Assembly: GCA_023267315.1 (NCBI GenBank)
Contig: JAHFNN010000050.1
Span: 1 to 6,341 of the forward strand
Reading direction: 5' to 3'
DNA length: 6,341 bases
Source: Candidatus Nomurabacteria bacterium
Lineage (GTDB): Bacteria; Patescibacteriota; Minisyncoccia; Phycocordibacterales; UBA9973
Below the pieces are notes generated by a model that saw only the letters and a program-made list of their open reading frames with translations, did not search any database and was not told where the DNA came from. The translations under genes were made by a program, and so were the position numbers. This document shows, piece by piece, positions 1 through 4,953 of the stretch; the first letter of the stretch is position 1; every line of letters starts with the position of its first letter.

Positions 1-19
1 ATCACTTTCAAGTGCACGA
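1..19 (+). repeat. Direct repeat A, copy 1 (pairs with 468-486)
   Basis: Nineteen bases identical to 468-486. They encode the SLSSAR segment at the end of the pilin assembly helix in the first and second pilin genes. The repeat probably continues left of the window. It marks recent duplication or gene conversion between neighbouring pilin genes. Confidence 0.9.
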
Positions 20-370
20 AACAAGGCAAAGGATGGGGATATTAAAGAAGAAATGCATGGGATACAGGCGCAAATGGAATTGGTGGGAGGTGAGAGTGGT
101 TTCGGAGTATACGCGGGTGCTTGTGGCTATGGTAACCTCGCTTCATTAACAGGAAGTTTCGCTGATCCACAAGTAAAAAATTTAATCGTTTCAATTACGA
201 AGACTCATGGTGGAGTAGGAATGGAATGTAATTCAAATGGTAATGCATGGGCTGCCTCAGTGCAGTTAAATATTGCAGGTACTAGTCCTTATTGGTGTGT
301 AGATAGTACTGGATATTCTGGATATGCAAAGAGTATTTATATGCTTGGTGATACTTTTTGTACACCATAA
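1..370 (+). CDS. Type IV pilin-like protein, 5'-truncated by window edge
   Basis: C-terminal part of a pilin whose N-terminal signal and most of the assembly helix lie left of the window. The open frame is read from base 2 and begins SLSSARNKAKDGDIKEE, which matches the segment just after the hydrophobic helix of the next gene; the DNA of bases 1-19 is identical to 468-486. It ends with a NAWAASVQLN segment, WCVDSTGYSG and a terminal FCTP. Four cysteines are visible (ACGY, MECN, WCVD, FCTP), the same pattern as the two following pilins, so two disulfides in the globular domain are plausible. The first ATG in frame, at 53, is internal to the homologous region and is not the real start. By family it would be an extracellular pilus subunit processed by prepilin peptidase. 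Whether it is the major subunit cannot be told. Confidence 0.85.
   Translation, partial: SLSSARNKAKDGDIKEEMHGIQAQMELVGGESGFGVYAGACGYGNLASLTGSFADPQVKNLIVSITKTHGGVGMECNSNGNAWAASVQLNIAGTSPYWCVDSTGYSGYAKSIYMLGDTFCTP
291..322 (+). repeat. WCVDSTGYSG-coding direct repeat, copy 1
   Basis: Thirty-two bases identical to 713-744, and 23 bases of it identical to 1291-1313. Encodes WCVDSTGYSG near the pilin C-terminus. Exact identity at synonymous positions, between genes whose middle regions differ, suggests recent gene conversion or recombination at this block. Confidence 0.92.
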
Positions 371-375
371 CATAT

Positions 376-795
376 ATGAATAAACGTAATCTCAAAAAAG
401 GCTTTACTCTCATCGAACTCTTGGTCGTCATTGCAATTATCGGCATTTTGGCAGCTGTTGTACTTGCATCACTTTCAAGTGCACGATTGAAGGCCAAAGA
501 TGCGAACATTAAAGAGGAATTACATAATGTACAAAGTCAGATGGAAATCCTATTAGATCCATCTGTTGGATATCCGTCTGATTGTTGGGCAGATGATGCT
601 GTTTCTAATCTTCTTTCGAATATAAAAGTGTTAATTTCCCTGCGTCCTGTTATTTGTAATTCAACACCAAGTGCATGGGCTGCAGCTGTAACATTAAATA
701 CTGGTGGCGTAAATTGGTGTGTAGATAGTACTGGATATTCTGGACCAATTGCGACAATGCTTGTTGATGGTGGGGCTACTGTGTGTACGCCATAA
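376..795 (+). CDS. Type IV prepilin (major-pilin-like), second copy of tandem array
   Basis: Predicted 139-residue prepilin. The leader MNKRNLKKG is short and basic. Cleavage is expected after Gly9, giving a mature protein starting FTLIELLVVIAIIGILAAVV with the conserved Glu at position 5 of the mature chain and a hydrophobic assembly helix to about residue 33. The globular part has Cys70, Cys94, Cys115 (in WCVDSTGYSG) and Cys137, and ends VCTP. The frame stays open up to an ATG at 358, but that start would add six residues overlapping the upstream gene; 376 gives a normal type III leader and a 5-nt gap after the upstream stop. No Shine-Dalgarno precedes it, so translation probably depends on coupling with the preceding pilin. 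It should be processed by the PilD encoded at 1582-2385. The 'major' role is inferred only from small size and duplication. Confidence 0.92.
   Translation: MNKRNLKKGFTLIELLVVIAIIGILAAVVLASLSSARLKAKDANIKEELHNVQSQMEILLDPSVGYPSDCWADDAVSNLLSNIKVLISLRPVICNSTPSAWAAAVTLNTGGVNWCVDSTGYSGPIATMLVDGGATVCTP
394..473 (+). repeat. N-terminal pilin repeat (pairs with 863-942)
   Basis: About 80 bp, highly similar and ungapped (constant offset of 469) to 863-942. It encodes the end of the leader and the assembly helix, KKGFTLIELLVVIAIIG onwards. Differences are mostly at third codon positions, so protein conservation is under selection here, unlike the exact C-terminal repeat. Confidence 0.85.
468..486 (+). 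repeat. Direct repeat A, copy 2
   Basis: Exact copy of bases 1-19, inside the second pilin gene. The distance between copies is 467 bp, while the downstream repeat pair (291/713) is 422 bp apart, so the intervening variable segment differs in length by 45 bp (15 codons) between the two genes. Confidence 0.9.
713..744 (+). repeat. WCVDSTGYSG-coding direct repeat, copy 2
   Basis: Exact 32-bp match to 291-322, in the second pilin gene. Codes for the loop containing the third conserved cysteine (Cys115). Confidence 0.92.
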
Positions 796-815
796 AGATA
801 ATTTTCCAGTACTGT

Positions 816-841
816 CTTTTTATAATAAAAAGCGATACAAT
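816..841 (+). promoter_or_regulatory. Promoter-like segment and 17-bp dyad before third pilin
   Basis: The 52-nt gap between the second and third pilins contains a perfect palindrome CTTTTTATAATAAAAAG (816-832, two 8-bp arms around one base) with TATAAT at 821-826 inside it, and a second -10-like hexamer TACAAT at 836-841. Start sites would fall near 833 or 848; the latter coincides with the ATG. No good -35 hexamer is seen at 16-18 bp from either. The dyad could be an operator or simply AT-rich sequence. Regulation is not shown by the sequence. Confidence 0.45.
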
Positions 842-847
842 ATACAT

Positions 848-1378
848 ATGAAAAATAATCTTAAAAAAGGATTTACTCTCATCGAGCTTCTCGTCGTCAT
901 TGCAATCATCGGACTTTTAGCAGCCGTGGTGCTTGCGTCACTCAATTCTTCGCGAGATAAGGCAAAAGATGGAAATACAAAATTAAGTCTTACGCAAGTT
1001 GGTGTACAGGCGGCACTTTATTACGACTTACATCGAGCATATAAAACTACTGGAACCGCTACTCCATCTGGTGTTTTGTGTGCGACTGGTGATGCTGTAG
1101 CTGATAAGTCTATTCCTGGCGTTGATGGTACTGTTTTTGATTTTACAGATCAGGTAACGGGACAGACGATGCAGCGTCTTCTTGAGGCAGTTAATGCTAA
1201 TAAGCCAGCGTTGAGCACAATATCTCCAACATGTTACAGCGATGATAACGGATGGGCAATAACCTCAGAGCTTCGAACTTCGAGTAATATTTGGTGTGTA
1301 GATAGTACTGGATTTGCCAATTACGCAAAAGGAGTAAAGGATGGCGGTAGTAACAATCCTATCTGTGATCCACTTTAA
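848..1378 (+). CDS. Type IV prepilin (major-pilin-like), third copy of tandem array
   Basis: Predicted 176-residue prepilin. Leader MKNNLKKG, cleavage expected after Gly8, mature start FTLIELLVVIAIIGLLAAVV with Glu at mature position 5. The helix continues with ASLNSSRDKAKDGNTK, then a middle region about 36 residues longer than in the previous copy. Cys78, Cys129, Cys150 (in WCVDSTGF) and Cys173 repeat the four-cysteine pattern; the C-terminus is ICDPL. The frame extends upstream to an ATG at 749 inside the previous gene, but the 33 extra residues lack sense for a prepilin leader, so 848 is chosen. There is no Shine-Dalgarno. A TACAAT at 836-841 ends six bases before the ATG, so a leaderless transcript is possible in addition to read-through from the upstream pilins. 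The gene is followed by a strong hairpin at 1393-1423. Confidence 0.92.
   Translation: MKNNLKKGFTLIELLVVIAIIGLLAAVVLASLNSSRDKAKDGNTKLSLTQVGVQAALYYDLHRAYKTTGTATPSGVLCATGDAVADKSIPGVDGTVFDFTDQVTGQTMQRLLEAVNANKPALSTISPTCYSDDNGWAITSELRTSSNIWCVDSTGFANYAKGVKDGGSNNPICDPL
863..942 (+). repeat. N-terminal pilin repeat, copy in third pilin
   Basis: Partner of 394-473, mostly with synonymous changes, apart from Ile to Leu in the IIG-I/L-L step. It encodes the prepilin cleavage site and hydrophobic helix of the third pilin. Confidence 0.85.
1291..1313 (+). repeat. WCVDSTG-coding direct repeat, copy 3 (shorter)
   Basis: Twenty-three bases identical to the core of 291-322 and 713-744, in the third pilin gene. 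The identity stops where the protein changes from GYSG to GFAN. Contains the codon of Cys150. Confidence 0.9.
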
Positions 1379-1392
1379 AATAAAAAATACAT

Positions 1393-1423
1393 AAACCCTC
1401 TCTGTTAATTTCAGAGGGGGTTT
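1393..1423 (+). terminator. Hairpin terminator after the pilin array
   Basis: Arms AAACCCTCTCTG (1393-1404) and CAGAGGGGGTTT (1412-1423) pair over 12 bp with one G-U wobble and a 7-nt loop (TTAATTT). It begins 14 nt after the stop of the third pilin. The T-run after the stem is short (the final TTT belongs to the stem, followed by CTCGTTG), so efficiency is uncertain. An A-rich stretch on the left could let it work on the opposite strand too. It separates the pilin array from the pilD cluster. Confidence 0.75.
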
Positions 1424-1545
1424 CTCGTTGCACACAGTAGCATAGCGTTTTGTAGTTTATATTTTGCTATACCCTATGAGATAGTAAGAAAATTATAAGC
1501 ATAGTAATCCAATTCTTTATGATAAGGGAAATAGACATTTATACC

Positions 1546-1574
1546 TTGGTCTTCTGTATCTCACGGGGTATAAT
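1546..1574 (+). promoter_or_regulatory. Sigma-70-type promoter for the pilD-minor pilin cluster, possibly leaderless
   Basis: TTGGTC (1546-1551) and a consensus TATAAT (1569-1574) are separated by exactly 17 bp. The ATG of pilD starts at 1582, seven bases after the -10, so the expected start point falls on or beside the initiation codon. With no Shine-Dalgarno in the 20 bases upstream, this predicts a leaderless mRNA. The preceding stretch from 1424 to 1545 has no gene or structure I can support. Confidence 0.7.
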
Positions 1575-1581
1575 ATAATCA

Positions 1582-2385
1582 ATGTCAGGAATTTATGTCA
1601 TCATTGCATTTCTTTTTGGAACTTTTATTGGAAGTTTTTTGGATGTCATAGTCTTTCGCCTAAACACCGGTCGAGGTATCGGTGGTCGTTCACATTGTAT
1701 GACGTGTGGAAAAACACTGACACCCGGAGAACTTATTCCAGTAGTGAGTTATTGTGTGCAGAAAGGGAAGTGCCGTGTCTGTAAAGCTCGTATCTCATTC
1801 GAGAATCCATTGATGGAACTACTCACCGGAGCTACCTTCGCGCTTATATTTTGGAAGTTTCGTTTCTTTATTTTAAATTCTTATCCACATTACCAATGGG
1901 TCGTTCTCTACACCATTGTTATTTTTTCAATACTTCTTATTATTTTCTTTTACGATTTGAAACACAAGATAATTCCCAATAGTATGGTGTATCCGTTTAT
2001 CATACTTTCTTTCTTCTCTCCGTTTATCTTTTCCTTTACTCATGTACTTTCGTATCAAATTGATTGGACAACGTATCTGTCGGGTATATTGGTCGCATTA
2101 CCACTGTTTCTTCTGTGGCTCGTATCCTCTGGACGATGGATTGGTTTTGGTGACGTAAAGCTTGCACTTGGTTTGGGTTTTTTCTTAGGATTGTATTCTG
2201 GTATTGCTGCACTAATGATGTCGTTTTGGATCGGCGCAATAGCCAGTATCATTCTTCTCATCATAAAAGGGAAGAAATTCACCATGAAATCTGAAATTCC
2301 ATTTGCGCCGTTTATCGTGATTGCACTTGCGATCGCATTTTTTGCTAGTATTGATGTATTTTCATTTGCACACTTGTTCTCATAA
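1582..2385 (+). CDS. pilD: Prepilin peptidase / N-methyltransferase (A24 aspartic peptidase)
   Basis: Bifunctional inner-membrane enzyme that cleaves prepilin leaders after the conserved Gly and methylates the new N-terminus. At 267 residues it is close to the usual family length. The N-terminal segment GTFIGSFLDVIVFRLNTG matches the family entry helix (most members have Asn where Asp21 is). The cytoplasmic domain carries two CxxC pairs, Cys39/Cys42 and Cys64/Cys67, as expected for zinc binding in PilD. Several hydrophobic segments follow. Catalytic aspartates are visible as Asp125 in DLKHKIIPN and Asp191 in GFGDVKLALG. It is the first gene of a cluster with four prepilin-like genes, the next starting 7 nt after its stop; its likely substrates are those and the three upstream pilins. 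Translation probably starts on a leaderless transcript. Confidence 0.96.
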   Translation: MSGIYVIIAFLFGTFIGSFLDVIVFRLNTGRGIGGRSHCMTCGKTLTPGELIPVVSYCVQKGKCRVCKARISFENPLMELLTGATFALIFWKFRFFILNSYPHYQWVVLYTIVIFSILLIIFFYDLKHKIIPNSMVYPFIILSFFSPFIFSFTHVLSYQIDWTTYLSGILVALPLFLLWLVSSGRWIGFGDVKLALGLGFFLGLYSGIAALMMSFWIGAIASIILLIIKGKKFTMKSEIPFAPFIVIALAIAFFASIDVFSFAHLFS

Positions 2386-2392
2386 AAAGTAC

Positions 2393-3058
2393 ATGTTTAT
2401 AAATAACTATAAAAAAATATTGGATCCTCTAAACGGAAGATGTATGCAGTCTGGTCTTACATTTATTGAACTTACAGTGGTTATTTCAATTATCGGAATT
2501 CTTGCTGGAATTATTTTATTTAACTACGGTAATTTCTCTGGAGGCATTTCAGTAGAGAACACTGCGCAAGAGGTTGCACTTTCAATCAATGAAGCACAAC
2601 GATATGCGATTTCTGGCGCAGGGAATGGGCACTTTGGGTATAATCCGAATGATCAAACTGAAAAGCCAACATATGGAATTTATCTTGACCCAAAAACAGA
2701 TTCGAAGAGTTATATTTTCTATAAAGATTTAAATGAAAATCGACAATATGATGATATTGGAGGAATTTGCCCTGGGAATAATTCTGGGAATGATTTATGT
2801 CAGGATATTGTCACAATAAACACAGGTGACTATATTTCAGGAATGAGTGGTGTTGATTTTGGAGGTAGTACTGTTGATCTTACAACCAGTGCGGTAGATG
2901 TTACTTTTCAACGTCCATATCCTGATGCAATAATTAAAGATAGAAATGGACAAAATTATGAACAGCTCACAATTGAGCTCACTTCTGGCAAGGGGGGGAT
3001 TAAAAAAGATGTCATTATTTATTTTACTGGTCAGGTGCAGGTTGAAAATACGCCATAA
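2393..3058 (+). CDS. Minor prepilin, FimT/GspH-like
   Basis: Predicted 221-residue pseudopilin. The leader from this start is 21 residues (MFINNYKKILDPLNGRCMQSG) and basic; cleavage is expected at Gly21 before LTFIELTVVISIIGILAG, which keeps Glu at mature position 5 but has Leu instead of the usual Phe at position 1. After the helix, NTAQEVALSINEAQRYAIS resembles the GspH/FimT helix, followed by a probable beta-rich domain. A DLNENRQYD segment (112-120) looks like an incomplete calcium-binding loop. Cys126 and Cys136 could pair. The protein ends ENTP. The frame is open upstream to 2321, inside pilD, but 2393 leaves a 7-nt gap like the other genes; a later ATG at 2444 would leave an uncharged four-residue leader. 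In related systems this protein joins the minor pilin complex that primes pilus assembly. A seven-G tract lies at 2992-2998. Confidence 0.85.
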   Translation: MFINNYKKILDPLNGRCMQSGLTFIELTVVISIIGILAGIILFNYGNFSGGISVENTAQEVALSINEAQRYAISGAGNGHFGYNPNDQTEKPTYGIYLDPKTDSKSYIFYKDLNENRQYDDIGGICPGNNSGNDLCQDIVTINTGDYISGMSGVDFGGSTVDLTTSAVDVTFQRPYPDAIIKDRNGQNYEQLTIELTSGKGGIKKDVIIYFTGQVQVENTP

Positions 3059-3064
3059 CTTTAC

Positions 3065-3688
3065 ATGAAAGAAAGAAATATAAAATCAAAGAAAGGCTTT
3101 ACCTTGATTGAAATCATGATTGCGGTGGCAATTTTTGCCATTATTATGGTTATTGGAATAAGTGCCTTGCTCAACATTAACTCTGTACATAAGGTTAGTG
3201 AAAATGAACGTCAGCTTATGGATAACTTAAATTTCATGATGGAGGATCTATCGAGAAATATTCGTTTAGGGCATGCATACCACTGTGAACAGGATTTTCA
3301 CTATGTGGTTTCCGTCGGCCAGGAGCCGGCTGATTGTGGTAATCGCTCCTTTTCACTTAGTTTTGTGAAAGTTGAAGGAGATGATACAGATCCAACCGGT
3401 GCCGGATATATCTTATATTCAATTGCTGACAACGGTGACGGGTGGAAATTGTATAAATCAGATAATGGAGGAGTGAGTGTAACACCATTTAGTATAACCC
3501 CGAAAGGTATAACGATAGATCCTACTAAGTCCGGTTTCATTGTTCATGGAACCACTAATGATGGAATAGACACTATTCAACCAACAGTTCTTATTAGTCT
3601 TTCGGGTACGATGGACTATAAGGGTATTGTTACTCCGTTTAGTTTGGAGACTGAGATAACCCAACGCGCTAATGATATTACACCGTAA
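3065..3688 (+). CDS. Minor prepilin, PilW/GspJ-like
   Basis: Predicted 207-residue pseudopilin. Leader MKERNIKSKKG, cleavage expected after Gly11, mature start FTLIEIMIAVAIFAIIMVIG with Glu at mature position 5. The region ERQLMDNLNFMMEDLSRNIRLG (about 48-69) is typical of PilW/GspJ proteins, which have a long amphipathic helix with a DL-R-I pattern before the beta domain. Cys74 and Cys91 may form a disulfide. The C-terminus is DITP. Starts 6 nt after the FimT-like gene, without a Shine-Dalgarno. By family it is a component of the minor pilin tip or priming complex in the periplasm or cell envelope. Assignment to PilW rather than another pseudopilin class is based on these motifs and is moderately sure. 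Confidence 0.85.
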   Translation: MKERNIKSKKGFTLIEIMIAVAIFAIIMVIGISALLNINSVHKVSENERQLMDNLNFMMEDLSRNIRLGHAYHCEQDFHYVVSVGQEPADCGNRSFSLSFVKVEGDDTDPTGAGYILYSIADNGDGWKLYKSDNGGVSVTPFSITPKGITIDPTKSGFIVHGTTNDGIDTIQPTVLISLSGTMDYKGIVTPFSLETEITQRANDITP

Positions 3689-3693
3689 TAAAT

Positions 3694-4326
3694 ATGCAGA
3701 AAAAAATAAAAAATAGAATAATTTTCAAATACAATCGCGGCTTCACTCTTGTTGAAACGCTTGTTGCTCTCTCTATTTTTGCAGTAAGTATTACAGCGAT
3801 GATTGTGGTCGTAGGTCGTGGTGTTGGCGCTACAACATATTCGAAAAATAAATTGGCTGCAAGTTTTCTTTCTCAAGAAGGAATAGAGCTTGTAAGATAT
3901 ATTAGAGACACGGAAGTACTCACATATCCAACACTGGAAGCTGGCTGGGATAATTTTAATACGTTATTTGTAGATGGTGCACGCTATATTGTAGATCCTC
4001 GGATTACTGCTGTTGGCGCTACTTCATTTGCTAATTTCATTACTCCATGTTCAGCGGGGATGGGGGTGCGTTTATGTGACCCAATGTTTTTTGATCCAGC
4101 CCCAAGCTTAACTGGTTCTATTTATACCTATGATAATTCATCTGGAACATTAACTGATTCAGGTTTTGCACGTGTTATTACTGTGGAGCGTATACAATTG
4201 CCGTACGACAAGACGGGTGGGTATGCGGGCAATAAGGTGACTTCAACTGTTTCTTGGGTTCAAAATGGAAATCCCTTCTCAGTTTCATCAAGTGAAATTT
4301 TATATGATTGGGATCTTGGTCAGTAA
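3694..4326 (+). CDS. Minor prepilin, PilV/GspI-like
   Basis: Predicted 210-residue pseudopilin. Leader MQKKIKNRIIFKYNRG is 16 residues and strongly basic; cleavage after Gly16 gives FTLVETLVALSIFAVSITAMIVV with Glu at mature position 5. The following AASFLSQEGIELVRYIRD (about 55-72) is the usual PilV/GspI continuation (A-x-x-QEG-E-x-R-RD). Near the C-terminus, VTSTVSWVQNGNPFSVSSSEILYDW resembles the last beta strands of PilV-like proteins. Two cysteines, in TPCSAG and RLCDP, are close enough to form a loop. It starts 5 nt after the tandem TAATAA of the previous gene and has no Shine-Dalgarno. Expected role: minor pilin contributing to the priming complex. Confidence 0.86.
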   Translation: MQKKIKNRIIFKYNRGFTLVETLVALSIFAVSITAMIVVVGRGVGATTYSKNKLAASFLSQEGIELVRYIRDTEVLTYPTLEAGWDNFNTLFVDGARYIVDPRITAVGATSFANFITPCSAGMGVRLCDPMFFDPAPSLTGSIYTYDNSSGTLTDSGFARVITVERIQLPYDKTGGYAGNKVTSTVSWVQNGNPFSVSSSEILYDWDLGQ

Positions 4327-4332
4327 AAATAT

Positions 4333-4920
4333 ATGAAACGATTTAACAAAAATCAAAATAACAAAGGTATCGTAATATTGTTTGCCGTGGTTATCGCGGC
4401 AATTGTTCTTGCCATTACCTTGGGAATTACTAGTATCGCATTCAAAAGTATCCAACTCTCAACGTCCGCTCGTGATTCTCATTTTGCATATTTTGCAGCA
4501 GATGCAGCTGCTGAGTGCGGGCTTTATTATGACTTAAAGAATCCCGACGTGAGCGCTCGTCTTGCGGCTGCAAAGCAGGGTGACGGAGGTGGTGATGTGG
4601 TAATTAATTGCGGAGGTGCAACCTCCCCAGATATTACAGCTACTCCAACTGACGAAGTTTCTCCGGTAGTTTTTTTCAATTTCCAGTCGGGTGGTATGCC
4701 TGGATTTGATGTTGTGAATCACGATCTCGTAAGCGGTATTGATTATTCTTATTGTGCCGTTCTTCATATAACTAAGCATGTCCCAGTGCCACCTGATCTG
4801 CACGAAACTCAAATCGATGCTTATGGGTATAATGTGTCATGTGCTGTTCTTGATGCAAATAAAAATGTAATTAATCACAATATCGTTGAGCGCTATTTAA
4901 GAGTCTCTTATACAGAGTAA
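4333..4920 (+). CDS. Minor prepilin-like protein, PilX/GspK-like, lacking Glu5
   Basis: Predicted 195-residue protein. The leader MKRFNKNQNNKG is basic with Gly12 as likely cleavage site, followed by a long hydrophobic helix IVILFAVVIAAIVLAITLGITSIAF. The residue at mature position 5 is Phe17, not Glu, as in GspK-type pseudopilins, which are thought to sit at the pilus or pseudopilus tip where no incoming N-terminus must be matched. The segment HFAYFAADAAAECGLYYDLKN (about 50-70) matches the PilX-type 'AADA-AE' continuation of the helix. Several cysteines follow (INCGG, SYCAV, VSCAV). Last gene of the pilD cluster, starting 6 nt after the PilV-like gene, with no Shine-Dalgarno and no obvious terminator behind it. 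PilX versus GspK naming is uncertain; the minor-pilin role is well supported by motif and context. Confidence 0.82.
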   Translation: MKRFNKNQNNKGIVILFAVVIAAIVLAITLGITSIAFKSIQLSTSARDSHFAYFAADAAAECGLYYDLKNPDVSARLAAAKQGDGGGDVVINCGGATSPDITATPTDEVSPVVFFNFQSGGMPGFDVVNHDLVSGIDYSYCAVLHITKHVPVPPDLHETQIDAYGYNVSCAVLDANKNVINHNIVERYLRVSYTE

Positions 4921-4945
4921 GCTGTTAAAAAACCTATATTTTCGC

Positions 4946-4951
4946 TACAAT
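4946..4951 (+). promoter_or_regulatory. -10-like element of the ligA promoter
   Basis: TACAAT at 4946-4951, preceded by TTCGC, in the 78-nt gap between the pilX-like gene and ligA. The -35 is weak (GTTAAA or overlapping hexamers around 4923-4930). A start near 4958 would give a leader of about 40 nt beginning at the base of the hairpin described next. The same hexamer occurs before the third pilin (836-841). Confidence 0.5.
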
Positions 4952-4953
4952 AG

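Noticed and set aside
53..370. A 105-residue gene starting at the ATG at 53
   Set aside because: The frame is open to the left edge and the residues before Met53 match the second pilin, so this is an internal ATG of a gene truncated by the window.
749..847. Upstream start for the third pilin at 749
   Set aside because: It would overlap the second pilin by 47 bp and add 33 residues before a normal prepilin leader. Similarly, starts at 358 (second pilin) and 2321 (FimT-like gene) overlap the preceding genes and were not used.
1..1313. CRISPR array, suggested by 23-32 bp repeats
   Set aside because: The repeats are about 420-580 bp apart, lie in frame inside pilin genes and encode a conserved protein motif.
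1461..1473. TTGCTATACC as an extended -10 promoter in the pilin-pilD gap
   Set aside because: The only TTG-like hexamer upstream (1450-1455) is 12 bp away, no gene start follows within a sensible distance, and a much better promoter lies at 1546-1574.
1379..1581. Possible small gene or structured RNA between the third pilin and pilD
   Set aside because: Apart from the terminator hairpin and the promoter I see no open frame with a plausible start, and only short imperfect inverted repeats such as CTATGAGATAG.
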